NCBI RefSeq assembly: GCF_001435505.1
Contig: NZ_AZDO01000137.1
Location: 1 to 64,000, forward strand
Length of the DNA: 64,000 bases
Source of the DNA: Companilactobacillus futsaii JCM 17355
Lineage (GTDB): Bacteria; Bacillota; Bacilli; Lactobacillales; Lactobacillaceae
Direction: 5' to 3'
The notes under the pieces are model-generated. The model was not told the origin of the DNA and did not search any database. It worked only from the letters and a program-made list of their open reading frames with translations. Every line of letters begins with the position of its first letter. The first letter of the stretch is position 1. The position numbers and the translations under genes are program-made. This document shows positions 41,960-49,798 of the stretch, piece after piece.

Positions 41960-42925
41960 CTAAGGTTGTTTAATTTGATCAGGATTTAAGCCAATTTCTT
42001 TAGCATAAGTTTTGTTAACGTAAAGTCTTAAAGTATGTGAAGTTTCAACAGGCATATTTTGAGGCTTCTTTTTGTCGATCAAAATCTTGTAAGCCATCTT
42101 AGCTGTCTGTTTGCCTAAATCTTCATAATTGATTCCATAAGTTGCAGTTCCACCATCTTCGGCCATTTCAATTGATCCGGTAACTACAGGCAACTTAGCT
42201 TCACGAGCTTTTTTACCGATAGTCTTCATCGAGCTTGCCATCAAATTATCAGTTGGTAGATAGATTCCGGAAACTTTGTCAGCCATTCCTGATACGGCAC
42301 TGGCAACATCGTTGGTACTAGTTACACTGACAACATTTAATTTCAAATTGTGATTCTTAGCATATTTTTTGACCATCTTGACTTGAAGCACGGAATTTTC
42401 TTCTGATGAGTTGTACAAGACTCCAATTGGTTTATTTCCTTTAGTCAGAGTTGTCAATAGTTTCACTTGTTTATCAACTGGTCCAAGGTCCTTAGTTCCT
42501 GTGACATTAGTACCAGGTTTCTTATCTGATTTAACCAATCCGGCACTCTGCAAATTAGTGACCGCTGTTACTACGATTGGTGTTGATTTAGTCTTCTTGG
42601 CAAGTGCTTGAGCTGATGGTGTAGCAATTCCCAAAATCAAGTCATTTTTCTTTTGTGTCAATTGTTGTGCCATCGAGTTCAAATTGGATTGATCTCCTTG
42701 AGCATTTTGATAGTTGTAATTTACTTTAATTGATTTATCGTGTTTTTTTATTTCTTGATTAAGTTCTTGTTTGAAACCTTTTCTAGCGGCATCGAGTGAA
42801 CCGTGTGGCACAATCTGCAAAATACCGACATTTAATTCCTTACTTGATGTTGAATTATTAGAACATCCCACTAAAACTAAAGCCACCATGGCAATTGTTA
42901 ACAAACTGATAATTGATTTTTTCAT
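41960..42925 (-). CDS. ABC importer substrate-binding lipoprotein, TrpX-type (PF04392-like)
   Basis: A 321-residue lipoprotein; the signal peptide ends with the lipobox LVGCSNN (Cys near 21). The mature part has NVGILQIVPHGSLDAARKGFKQEL, LGIATPSAQALAKKTKSTPIVVTAVTNLQSAGLV, GVLYNSSEENS, IYLPTDNLMASS and GGTATYGINYEDLGKQTAKMAYKIL, all diagnostic of the ABC_sub_bind family that includes streptococcal TrpX. Substrate by family: tryptophan or another aromatic compound. The Phe-rich leader peptide upstream argues for phenylalanine or aromatic amino acids. GGGAGGATTAAATA precedes the ATG, right after the attenuator terminator. Confidence 0.88.
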   Translation of the reverse strand: MKKSIISLLTIAMVALVLVGCSNNSTSSKELNVGILQIVPHGSLDAARKGFKQELNQEIKKHDKSIKVNYNYQNAQGDQSNLNSMAQQLTQKKNDLILGIATPSAQALAKKTKSTPIVVTAVTNLQSAGLVKSDKKPGTNVTGTKDLGPVDKQVKLLTTLTKGNKPIGVLYNSSEENSVLQVKMVKKYAKNHNLKLNVVSVTSTNDVASAVSGMADKVSGIYLPTDNLMASSMKTIGKKAREAKLPVVTGSIEMAEDGGTATYGINYEDLGKQTAKMAYKILIDKKKPQNMPVETSHTLRLYVNKTYAKEIGLNPDQIKQP

Positions 42926-42946
42926 TATTTAATCCTCCCGAAGTAT

Positions 42947-42986
42947 AAAAAAACCAGCTAGATTCAGATTAGAATCTAACTGGTTT
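42947..42986 (-). terminator. Attenuator terminator before the ABC importer operon
   Basis: On the minus strand AAACCAGTTAGATTC pairs with GAATCTAGCTGGTTT (one wobble pair) around a short loop, followed by a run of seven Ts. It lies between the leader ORF and the substrate-binding protein gene, 21 bases before the start codon of the latter. Confidence 0.9.
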
Positions 42987-43124
42987 AAATACACGGGCCC
43001 GAAATATTTTCTCCAGATAGATTCAACCCTGTATCTATCTGGCTTATTAAACATGCTTAAAAGCTTTAGCCATTCGATAGATACGAACACGTACGCGTCC
43101 GTATCCAACGAAAGGATACAAACG

Positions 43125-43190
43125 CTATCTAAAGAAAAAGCTAAAGGCAAATTGATTATTTAAATGTGAGTATTGATTATTAGTTTTCAT
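43125..43190 (-). CDS. Phe-rich leader peptide, 21 aa
   Basis: The ORF starts at ATG 43190, nine bases after AGAGG, and stops at TAG 43125. It encodes 21 residues, of which the last nine read QFAFSFFFR: five Phe codons (TTT, TTT, TTT, TTC, TTT) in the last eight. The composition resembles E. coli PheL. The promoter, RBS and distance to the attenuator are all appropriate. Its likely function is sensing charged tRNA-Phe by ribosome stalling, not producing a peptide. Confidence 0.75.
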   Translation of the reverse strand: MKTNNQYSHLNNQFAFSFFFR

Positions 43191-43222
43191 AATAAAATTC
43201 CTCTTTTCAATTTACAATGAAT

Positions 43223-43251
43223 AGTAAAGCATTTAAAAATTAGGATGTCAA
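43223..43251 (-). promoter_or_regulatory. Promoter of the attenuated ABC importer operon
   Basis: On the minus strand TTGACA (43251-43246), a 17-base spacer and TTTACT (43228-43223). Initiation near 43215 would put the leader-peptide start codon about 25 bases into the transcript. Confidence 0.75.
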
Positions 43252-43344
43252 TAAGTTTATTAAATAATTTTAATCAAGGATATTATTGGAACTGCAGTAT
43301 ATTGCAAAAATTGTGTCTAACTCCATCTAGGTAGAAAAAGGACT

Positions 43345-43513
43345 CTAGTCGGGAGCAAAAATTCTGTGGCGGCTCAATAGCCAAATTTTCCTTAGCGATT
43401 TATCGCTTAGGTAAAGACCGAGTTTTAAGATTTTGCGCACTTGGTTTATGCAAAAGCTCAAAATCGCGTCGGCTATGTTCCAGCCAGCCACAGGATTTTT
43501 GCGGACGACGGCA
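43345..43513. repeat. Structured repeat module, inverted orientation relative to 45927
   Basis: Begins CTAGTCGGGAG and ends GCGGACGACGGCAT. Outer arms GCAAAAATTCTGTGGC and GCCACAGGATTTTTGC pair with one wobble; inner hairpin CCTTAGCGAT/ATCGCTTAGG has one mismatch. It is the reverse complement of the module at 45927-46100. To the left (43288-43344) remains a decayed piece of the central hairpin (CAGTATATTGC). It lies between the importer promoter and the MFS operators. Confidence 0.85.
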
Positions 43514-43525
43514 TATTTAGTCCAT

Positions 43526-43561
43526 TAGGTACTTTTTAGTACCTACAGCACTTTATAGTGC
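43526..43561. promoter_or_regulatory. Two HxlR-type operators upstream of the MFS gene
   Basis: TAGGTACTTTTTAGTACCTA (43526-43545) and GCACTTTATAGTGC (43548-43561) are perfect palindromes with TTTT/TTAT centres, sharing the pattern ACTTT-N-TAGT. Such sites are typical for HxlR regulators, and the HxlR gene is the second gene of this unit. They lie just before TTGTTT-N16-TATACT (43566-43593). Confidence 0.65.
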
Positions 43562-43583
43562 GTAATTGTTTATTTATCTCAAC

Positions 43584-43624
43584 CCCCTATACTGTTACAC
43601 ATACTCAAATTTTAACTATAGGGG
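43584..43624 (+). promoter_or_regulatory. RBS-sequestering inverted repeat before the MFS gene
   Basis: CCCCTATA (from 43584) is complementary to TATAGGGG (ending 43624). The right arm contains the RBS of the MFS gene, so the folded transcript, if it starts early enough, would hide the RBS. The left arm overlaps the TATACT -10 box, so this only works with an upstream transcription start. Confidence 0.4.
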
Positions 43625-43633
43625 TCAGAAATT

Positions 43634-44839
43634 ATGAACAAGAAAATATCATCTACTTGGATTCTTTTGTCATTAGCTATCAGTGCTTTTGCCATTGGAT
43701 CGACGGAATTTATTAGTGTTGGAATTATGCCTTTACTTACGAAAACTTTTGGCATTTCTCTTGTACAAGGAGGTCTAACTGTTTCCATTTACGCTACAGG
43801 AATTATGTTTGGCGCTCCAATTTTAGCTTTATTAACTAATCGTTGGGATCGCAAGAAATTACTGATTGGTATCATGATTAGTTTTATCATTGGAAATACT
43901 TTAGCAGCACTAGCTCCTAGCTTTGCGATTCTTTTGGCCGGACGTGTCATTGCTGCTTTGTCCCACGGAATTTTTATGACGATTGCATCTTTGATTGCAG
44001 CTGATGTCGTAGCTCCTAACAAACGTGCTTCAGCAATTGCCGTTATGTTTACTGGATTAACAGTTGCAACCATTACCGGTGTTCCGATTGGGACTTTTAT
44101 TGGAAATACCTTCGGTTGGAGATTATCATTTTTCTTCTTAGTAGCTTTGGGATTAGTTGGTTTGATTACTAACATCATCCTCGTACCAAACGAATTACCT
44201 TTGCCTAAACCCACTAGTGTCAAAGGTATTTGGAGAATTTTAAAACAACCACAATTGCTTTTGATTCTTCTAATTACTGCTTTAGGCTACGGAGCAACTT
44301 TTCCAGTTTACACTTACCTTACAACTATCTTGAATAAGAATATGAATTGGTCGCAAAACGCCATCGTTATCATTTTGATTTTTTATGGAGTAGCCGTCGC
44401 AGTTGGTAATACTTTGGGTGGTAAATGGGCTAACAAACGTCCTTTAACTGCTCTACTCAAAATGTTTGTCGGCTTAGGTGTCGCTTTGGTTGTAATGAGA
44501 TTCTTTATTAATCTTCACTTCTTAGGACTTTTAGCAGTAATGTTGTTAGGGCTATTTGCTTTCATGAATGTGCCTGGATTGCAACTTTATATCGTCCAAT
44601 TAGCTGAAAAATACACACCCAATGAAGTTCCTTTGGCTTCAGCTTTGAACATCTCAGCTTTTAATGTTGGAATCACTTTAGGATCAACGATTGGCGGACA
44701 AGCCGTTGCTCACAATCAATTAGTCAACACTCCTTGGTTAGGCGTTGCCATGCTTGTCGTCGGTATTTTATTGATTGGAGTATTGATCAAAATGGAAAAT
44801 AACGTCAAGGTTGAAGATTTAGATTTAGAAAATTGCTAA
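43634..44839 (+). CDS. MFS transporter, AraJ/DHA1 family
   Basis: A 401-residue, 12-helix major facilitator: IGSTEFISVGIMPLLTKTFGISLVQGGLTVSIYATGIMFGAP is the DHA1/AraJ N-terminus; NRWDRKKLLIGIM is motif A; GRVIAALSHGIFMTIASLIAAD follows; FTGLTVATITGVPIGTFIGNTFGWR is motif C-like. Export of sugars or drugs is typical. AGGGG precedes the ATG at 43634. The HxlR gene lies 50 bases downstream, and two HxlR-like operators lie upstream, so this is a regulated efflux pair. Confidence 0.87.
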   Translation: MNKKISSTWILLSLAISAFAIGSTEFISVGIMPLLTKTFGISLVQGGLTVSIYATGIMFGAPILALLTNRWDRKKLLIGIMISFIIGNTLAALAPSFAILLAGRVIAALSHGIFMTIASLIAADVVAPNKRASAIAVMFTGLTVATITGVPIGTFIGNTFGWRLSFFFLVALGLVGLITNIILVPNELPLPKPTSVKGIWRILKQPQLLLILLITALGYGATFPVYTYLTTILNKNMNWSQNAIVIILIFYGVAVAVGNTLGGKWANKRPLTALLKMFVGLGVALVVMRFFINLHFLGLLAVMLLGLFAFMNVPGLQLYIVQLAEKYTPNEVPLASALNISAFNVGITLGSTIGGQAVAHNQLVNTPWLGVAMLVVGILLIGVLIKMENNVKVEDLDLENC

Positions 44840-44889
44840 GAAACATTGACGGTGGTAAGATAACACTTACTTAATGGAGGAAAACTTTC

Positions 44890-45279
44890 ATGAAACAAGC
44901 TGTTTATAATATCGGGGTTGAAAATACTATGAGAATTATCGGTGGCAAGTGGAAGCCTATCATCCTCTGTCACTTAAAGCATGGTAAGATGCGGACTGGT
45001 CAATTACGTCGTGCCATCCCTAATATCACGCAAAAAATGTTAACGCAACAACTACGAGAACTTGAAAACGATGGCATCGTTGCTCGTAAAGTTTTCAGTC
45101 AAGTTCCACCTAAGGTAGAGTATTCACTGACAGAATATGGTCACTCACTCAACAAAATCCTCGAAGAACTTTGTGTCTGGGGTGAACAAGATATTGACCG
45201 TCGTAAAGCTAATGGTGAAAACATCGTCCTCTTAAATCGCGAAGATGTTGAATATGACAAATTACCTTATGCAGACTAA
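44890..45279 (+). CDS. HxlR family transcriptional regulator
   Basis: A 129-residue winged helix: MRIIGGKWKPIILCHLKHGKMRTGQLRRAIPNITQKMLTQQLRELENDGIVARKVFSQVPPKVEYSLTEYG is the complete HxlR signature. One cysteine (ILCHL) near the position used by some redox-sensing HxlR proteins is present, with a second near the C-terminus (LCVWGE). GGAGGAAAACTTTC precedes the ATG. Likely represses the MFS gene and itself. Confidence 0.9.
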   Translation: MKQAVYNIGVENTMRIIGGKWKPIILCHLKHGKMRTGQLRRAIPNITQKMLTQQLRELENDGIVARKVFSQVPPKVEYSLTEYGHSLNKILEELCVWGEQDIDRRKANGENIVLLNREDVEYDKLPYAD

Positions 45280-45282
45280 AGA

Positions 45283-45316
45283 AACCTGAATTCATTATGA
45301 GTTCAGGCTTTTTTTG
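45283..45316 (+). terminator. Terminator after hxlR
   Basis: CCTGAATTC pairs with GAGTTCAGG around ATTAT, followed by a run of seven Ts. Confidence 0.85.
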
Positions 45317-45318
45317 AC

Positions 45319-45347
45319 AAAAAAAACAGACCTCAATGAGATCTGCT
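45319..45347 (-). terminator. Terminator of the small membrane protein gene
   Basis: On the minus strand CAGATCTC pairs with GAGGTCTG (one wobble pair) around ATT, followed by TTTTTTTT. Confidence 0.85.
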
Positions 45348-45371
45348 ATCAGTTAGTCTTTATTTGATTGA

Positions 45372-45557
45372 TTAATCAATAAATTTGAATGTATGTTTCT
45401 TTGAAATTCTATCTTCTGAGTAGACAGCTAATGCGATTGCTGCAATAGCAAATGCTGGAATGGTGTATCGACTTTGCAAAACAAATAGCATCATCAATAA
45501 AATTGCGACCACCGCCATTAGTGCTACTTTCATGAATTTTACGTTTCTTGTTGTCAT
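45372..45557 (-). CDS. Small membrane protein, 61 aa
   Basis: After a short basic N-terminus come two hydrophobic helices, FMKVALMAVVAILLMMLFVLQ and TIPAFAIAAIALAVY, separated by a short turn, and a basic C-terminus (SKKHTFKF). GGGGTGGATGTT precedes the ATG at 45557. It has its own terminator and a plausible upstream promoter (TTGTAA-N17-TATTGT on the minus strand). Three TTTACA-type direct repeats lie further upstream. Family not recognised; membrane stress proteins of this size are common in lactobacilli. Confidence 0.72.
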   Translation of the reverse strand: MTTRNVKFMKVALMAVVAILLMMLFVLQSRYTIPAFAIAAIALAVYSEDRISKKHTFKFID

Positions 45558-45566
45558 AACATCCAC

Positions 45567-45925
45567 CCCTTAGTGTCTTTTTCTTTTTTCCATAGATGAC
45601 AATACCATGCTAAAAAAGGTTTTACAACCCTTTTACACCGGCGTTTAGACGACTATTTACAACTGTCATTTCTTTTCTAATAAACCAAGTGGTACTCTTA
45701 AAATGAATTAAAGATTTCTTACTACTGGCAGTATGTTTTTGAAAATCATTCAAATTATTTTGAAATCTTTTCTTAGAATTCTTAAAACTAAACTTAGACA
45801 ATTATTTTTAAACTTATTTATGCCACAAGCACTGATATGGTGGTCTTTGTGGACAGTTGTTTATTTATTGTGAACAGTATTTTTTAATTTATATTTCTAA
45901 TTTTTCTAATATATTTTGAATAAGG
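45567..45925. promoter_or_regulatory. Promoter region of the small membrane protein with spaced TTTACA repeats
   Basis: No gene in these 360 bases. TTTTACA occurs at 45620-45626 and 45631-45637 (11-base spacing), and TTTACA again at 45656-45661. Direct repeats one helical turn apart, at about the -35 region, suggest a response-regulator or activator site for the gene at 45372. The stretch 45700-45925 is AT-rich, with nothing that I can identify. Confidence 0.45.
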
Positions 45926-45926
45926 A

Positions 45927-46447
45927 TGCCGTCGTCCGCGAAAATCCTGTGGCTGGCTGGAACATAGCCGACGCGATTTTGAGCTTTTGCATAAACCAAG
46001 TGCGCAAAATCTCAAAACTCGGTCTTTCACTAGGCAATAAATTGCCAAGAGAAAATTTGGCTATTGAGCCGCCACAGGATTTTCGCTACCGACTAGAGTC
46101 CATCTTCTATTTAGATAGAATCAAACATATACTTTCTGAATAACTACTTTATTCCTTTGTGACACCATAAAAAAATAGAAGATATTACTAGAAATACAGC
46201 AATATACTGTAATTTCAATAATATCTTCTATTAATTTTCTGAAGTAACTTATATAAAGATAGAAATCACTATCTAGTCGGGAGCGAGGTACTGGAAAATG
46301 CTCAGTCGTGAAATTCCACTTAGCGATTTATCGCTTAGTGAAAGCCCAAACTTGAAGCCTTTGCCCGGTTTTGGTCTTAGCAAAGGCTCCAAGTTGTGGC
46401 CACCGCATTCTGCGTTTTCCAGTGCTGAACGGACGACGGCAGCTTAA
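45927..46447. repeat. Full-length composite structured repeat, about 521 bp
   Basis: This is the most complete copy. Left module 45927-46100 starts TGCCGTCGTCCGC and ends CCGACTAGAG, with arms AAAATCCTGTGGC/GCCACAGGATTTT and inner hairpin GGCAAT/ATTGCC. Central terminator hairpin 46177-46229. Right module 46273-46440 runs in opposite orientation, starting CTAGTCGG and ending CGGACGACGGC, with arms ACTGGAAAATGC/GCGTTTTCCAGT. The ends are inverted repeats flanked by TTAA-like sequence. No ORF codes for a transposase. It begins 29 bases beyond the xfp stop. Confidence 0.88.
46177..46229 (-). terminator. Central hairpin of the 521-bp composite repeat
   Basis: AGAAGATATTACT pairs with AATAATATCTTCT; inner GAAAT with ATTTC; loop ACAGCAATATACTG. 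On the minus strand it runs into ATTTTTTT, so it is an intrinsic terminator that could end xfp readthrough. Confidence 0.78.
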
Positions 46448-46475
46448 CACTTCACACTATAATCGATTATCTATC

Positions 46476-48830
46476 CTAAACATCCCAAGTCCAATCATTA
46501 ACTTCTGGCAAGTCATCACCATACTCACGGATGTACTTGTTGTGTTTGTCAACTTTAGCTTCCATTTCGTCAGCAAAGTCACTAGCAGCGTCACCTTGAA
46601 CAGCAACGGCAGCAACTTCTGCCAAGTGGAAACGATCCATTTGATTTACCACACGCATGTCAAATGGAGTTGTAATATCACCATTTTCACGATAGCCATG
46701 AACGTATAAGTTGTGATTGTCACGGTCAAAGAAGATTTCCTTAATGATGTCTTCAAAGCCATGGAATGCGAATAGAACTGGTTTATCAACAGTAAAGATT
46801 TCATTGAATTGTTCATCAGTCAATCCACGAGGGTCAACCCTTGGTGATCTCAACTTCAACAAGTCAACAACGTTAACGAATCTAATCTTGAGCTCTGGTT
46901 TAGCTTTTCTCAAAATACTGATAGCAGCTAATGATTCAAGGTTTGGTTCTGTTCCAGCAGCAGCGATAACGATGTCTGGGTCACCGTTATCATTTGATGC
47001 CCAATCAATTACCTTAAGACCTTTATCAGCTAACTCTTGACCTTCTTCAATTGAGTAGAATTGGAGTCTAGGTTGTTTTGAAGTTACCAATAAGTTGATT
47101 TTTTCTTGATCATCCAAAATCTTAGGCATAACAGCAAGCAATGAGTTCGTGTCAGCAGGGAAATATTCGCGAATGTATTCAGGTTTCTTTTCAGCTAAGT
47201 GAGTAATGATACCTGGATCTTGGTGAGTATAACCGTTGTGATCTTGTTGGAAAGCTGTTGATGTAGCAATAACGTTTAGTGATGGATACTTGTTTCTCCA
47301 ACTCAATTCGTTAGCTTTTCTCAACCACTTGAAGTGTTGCGTCAACATTGAATCGACAACTCTCAAGAAAGCTTCATAACTTGGGAAAATACCGTGACGT
47401 CCTGTCAAAGTATAACCTTCGTTAAATCCTTCAGCTTGGTGTTCTGAAAGTTGAGAATCGATGATACGGCCAACTGGAGCTTCAAATTGATCATTTGGTT
47501 CCTTAACTGGTTCCATCCATTGACGAGGTGAAGCATCAAATGCGCCGTAAAGACGGTTTGACATCGTTTCATCAGGTCCAAAGATTCTAAAGTTCTTTTC
47601 ATTATTCTTAATGACATCGCCGAGATACTTACCTAGTTCAATCATATCTTGAGCAATTTTAGTACCTGGTTTGTCAAATTTCAAAGCGTAATTCTTGTAG
47701 TCTGGAAGTTTCAATGGTTTAGGATCAACTCCACCATTTACGATAGGATTCATAGCCATCCTTGCTTGTCCCTTAGGAATAATAGCAGCGATGTCACTAT
47801 CCAATTTACCATTTTCATCAAATAGTTCTTCTGGTTTGTAAGATTCTAGCCATTCAACTAATTTATCAGCGTGTTGCATATCATTTTGATCAACAGGAAT
47901 TGGAATTTGGTGAGCTCTAAATGAGCCTTCAATTGGTTCACCATCCCAAGTCTTAGGACCAGTCCAGCCCTTAGGAGCACGGAAAATGATTACCGGCCAC
48001 TTAGGCATCTTAGCTTCTGATGCAGGGTGTTTTCTAGCTTCCGTTTGAATAGCTTCAATTTTTTCAATAGCTTTATCCATAACTTTAGCCATTTCAGGAT
48101 GCATCTTTTGTGGGTCATCGCCTTCAACAAACATTGGATCCCAACCCATACCTTCAAAGTACTTAGTCAAATCTTCATCGCTCTTACGTGACAAGATTGT
48201 AGGGTTAGAAATCTTAAAACCGTTTAGATTTAGAATTGGCAAAACAGCACCGTCATTAACCGGATTAATGAAAGTATTTGAGAACCATGAAGCAGCCAAA
48301 GGACCCGTTTCTGATTCACCATCACCAATGACTACTGCGGCAATCTGATCAGGATTATCAAGTATAGCCCCGACACCGTGTGATAGAGAATAACCTAATT
48401 CTCCACCTTCATGCATTGAGCCTGGTGTTTCTGGAGCAGCATGAGAAGCAACCCCACCAGGGAATGAAAATTGTTTAAAGAGTTTTTGCATACCCTTAGT
48501 ATCTTGGGTAATTTCTGGATAGATTTCTGTATAACTACCATCGAGGTAAGAATTAGAAACCATTACTTGACCACCATGACCAGGGCCTTCAATATAGAAC
48601 ATCTTCAAACCGTATTTATTAATAACACGATTCAAATGAGCGTAAATAAAGTTTTGTCCAGCAATAGTTCCCCAGTGTCCGATTGGGTGAACTTTGACAT
48701 CACTAGCTTTTAATTCACGTCTTAATAATGGATTATCTTTTAAATATAATTGACCAACAGAAACGTAGTTTGCTGCTCGCCAGTATTTATCGATTAAATT
48801 TAAGTATTCTTTTGATGAGTAATCTGTCAT
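46476..48830 (-). CDS. xfp: Xylulose-5-phosphate/fructose-6-phosphate phosphoketolase
   Basis: Key enzyme of heterofermentative sugar breakdown: splits xylulose 5-phosphate with phosphate to acetyl phosphate and glyceraldehyde 3-phosphate, using thiamine diphosphate. The 784 residues include the N-terminal [44 protein letters not shown], the ThDP-binding [16 protein letters not shown]...N, and the C-terminal [17 protein letters not shown]. The ATG at 48830 matches the start of lactobacillar homologues; AAGGAG lies 11 bases upstream. A sigma-A promoter with a TTACAATTGTAA palindrome precedes it, and a GntR operator-like site lies just beyond. Confidence 0.97.
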   Translation of the reverse strand: MTDYSSKEYLNLIDKYWRAANYVSVGQLYLKDNPLLRRELKASDVKVHPIGHWGTIAGQNFIYAHLNRVINKYGLKMFYIEGPGHGGQVMVSNSYLDGSYTEIYPEITQDTKGMQKLFKQFSFPGGVASHAAPETPGSMHEGGELGYSLSHGVGAILDNPDQIAAVVIGDGESETGPLAASWFSNTFINPVNDGAVLPILNLNGFKISNPTILSRKSDEDLTKYFEGMGWDPMFVEGDDPQKMHPEMAKVMDKAIEKIEAIQTEARKHPASEAKMPKWPVIIFRAPKGWTGPKTWDGEPIEGSFRAHQIPIPVDQNDMQHADKLVEWLESYKPEELFDENGKLDSDIAAIIPKGQARMAMNPIVNGGVDPKPLKLPDYKNYALKFDKPGTKIAQDMIELGKYLGDVIKNNEKNFRIFGPDETMSNRLYGAFDASPRQWMEPVKEPNDQFEAPVGRIIDSQLSEHQAEGFNEGYTLTGRHGIFPSYEAFLRVVDSMLTQHFKWLRKANELSWRNKYPSLNVIATSTAFQQDHNGYTHQDPGIITHLAEKKPEYIREYFPADTNSLLAVMPKILDDQEKINLLVTSKQPRLQFYSIEEGQELADKGLKVIDWASNDNGDPDIVIAAAGTEPNLESLAAISILRKAKPELKIRFVNVVDLLKLRSPRVDPRGLTDEQFNEIFTVDKPVLFAFHGFEDIIKEIFFDRDNHNLYVHGYRENGDITTPFDMRVVNQMDRFHLAEVAAVAVQGDAASDFADEMEAKVDKHNKYIREYGDDLPEVNDWTWDV

Positions 48831-48853
48831 TCCAGCACACACTCCTTATGTAT

Positions 48854-48893
48854 TTACAATTGTAATGATAGCGAGAACTATAGCAAAAGTCAA
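48854..48893 (-). promoter_or_regulatory. xfp promoter with palindromic element
   Basis: On the minus strand TTGACT (48893-48888), 17-base spacer, TATCAT (48870-48865). The perfect palindrome TTACAATTGTAA (48854-48865) abuts the -10 box near the transcription start and may be an operator for a repressor other than GntR. Confidence 0.7.
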
Positions 48894-48903
48894 CCATTTT
48901 GAA

Positions 48904-48920
48904 AATTGGTGCGTTCCAAT
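48904..48920. promoter_or_regulatory. GntR operator-like site, copy 1 (upstream of the xfp promoter)
   Basis: AATTGGTGCGTTCCAAT. The minus-strand reading of 49681-49698 gives AATTGGTGCGACCCAATT, the same sequence apart from the two-base spacer. It lies 11 bases upstream of the xfp -35 box and 12 bases after the gntR stop. Confidence 0.72.
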
Positions 48921-48932
48921 GTTTGTAAACTC

Positions 48933-49661
48933 TTACTTATTGGCTAAATCAACGAAAGAATCATATTTGAAGTATTTATAATGTAGTTTCATTGTCGAAA
49001 ATTCAAAAGGAGTTCCATCGTCTAAAAAGAAAATTCCTTCCATCAAGCCAACGGGCTCATTATCAGCTAAATTCAACAATTCTTTCCCTTCTGCATCCGA
49101 AGGTTCAGCCGAAATATTCAAATACGTCTTGTTAACTTCTTTGCCTAGTTCAGATTCTACATAATTAAAGATAGATTCAGAAGCAATTTGCTCTGACAAT
49201 TCTGGTGCTAATTTGATAGGAATGTAACCAGTTTCAATCATGAATGGTACATCATCCAAAGACCGTAAACGTTTGAAAGCATAAACGAATTCACTAGGCT
49301 TTAAAAACAAATTATCTTGCAAATCTTTATCTGGATGAACCACGTCAAATTGCAAAACCTTTACGCCCGGTTTTTGACCATTAGCGTTGAAACTATCTGT
49401 AATACCAAGATTTTTACCACTGTAGTTAAATGATGAACCTTGTTTTAAATACAATGGATTAACAAAAGTCCCAGATCCACGCTTCTTAAAGATAATCCCT
49501 TGATCAGCCATCAATCCTAAAGCACGCTTGATTGAACTTCGACTAACTTTATAGCTTTCGGCTAGAGATCTTTCATCAGGTAAACGCATATCCGAGAACT
49601 CTCCACTATCAATTGCTTTTTTTAATGATGTAATAATTTTTTGATAAACTAAATCAGCCAT
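48933..49661 (-). CDS. GntR family regulator (HutC/UTRA subfamily)
   Basis: A 242-residue regulator with an N-terminal winged helix (IDSGEFSDMRLPDERSLAESYKVSRSSIKRALGLMADQGIIFKKRGSGTFV) and a C-terminal UTRA ligand-binding domain (EFVYAFKRLRSLDDVPFMIETGYIPIKL, then GLMEGIFFLDDGTPFEFSTMKLHYKYFKYD). UTRA domains bind sugars or sugar phosphates. Matching operator-like sites lie in its own promoter and before xfp, so it probably controls phosphoketolase, perhaps in response to a pentose phosphate. Confidence 0.9.
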   Translation of the reverse strand: MADLVYQKIITSLKKAIDSGEFSDMRLPDERSLAESYKVSRSSIKRALGLMADQGIIFKKRGSGTFVNPLYLKQGSSFNYSGKNLGITDSFNANGQKPGVKVLQFDVVHPDKDLQDNLFLKPSEFVYAFKRLRSLDDVPFMIETGYIPIKLAPELSEQIASESIFNYVESELGKEVNKTYLNISAEPSDAEGKELLNLADNEPVGLMEGIFFLDDGTPFEFSTMKLHYKYFKYDSFVDLANK

Positions 49662-49680
49662 AACTTTTCCTCATTTCATA

Positions 49681-49698
49681 AATTGGGTCGCACCAATT
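49681..49698. promoter_or_regulatory. GntR operator-like site, copy 2 (gntR promoter)
   Basis: AATTGGGTCGCACCAATT has perfect 6-base arms (AATTGG/CCAATT) and shares 15-16 positions with the site at 48904 in reverse orientation. It lies 20 bases upstream of the gntR start. Confidence 0.75.
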
Positions 49699-49798
49699 AT
49701 AAACATGGTGATTATTTTTCTTTCTAAGTATATCCTATACCGTATTGAACTTACATACCAAAAAAATATTGGTCCTTAATTTAGATCAATGTAATACG

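Larger units (their letters stand above)
42946..43190 (-). promoter_or_regulatory. Ribosome-mediated transcription attenuator (phe-type leader)
   Basis: Segments in order of transcription: the Phe codons of the leader ORF with CTTTAGC and GATAG; hairpin GTATCC/GGATAC; segment 2 with GTATCTATC (43076-43084) and GCTAAAG; stem-loop 3 (43013-43042, CCAGATAGAT/ATCTATCTGG, 10 bp perfect); terminator 4 (42951-42986). Terminated state: 1 pairs with 2, 3 folds, 4 folds. Alternative: segment 2 GTATCTATC pairs exactly with GATAGATAC of stem 3, freeing GAATCTATCTGG to pair (11 of 12) with the terminator's left arm CCAGTTAGATTC. A ribosome stalled on Phe codons would favour the alternative and hence readthrough. 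Confidence 0.75.

Noticed and set aside
42929-43150. 73-codon minus-strand frame over the importer leader
   Set aside because: It reads through the attenuator stem-loops and terminator and has no RBS; the 21-codon leader ORF in another frame has a good RBS and fits better.
42946-43190. T-box or known riboswitch as explanation for the importer leader
   Set aside because: I cannot find the T-box antiterminator core (AGGGTGGNACCGCG-type) or a recognisable aptamer; the loop ACAGGGTTGA only partly resembles it. A covariance search would settle this.
46371-46709. 112-codon plus-strand frame over the repeat and xfp end
   Set aside because: It starts inside the repeat and continues as an antisense shadow of xfp; no RBS.
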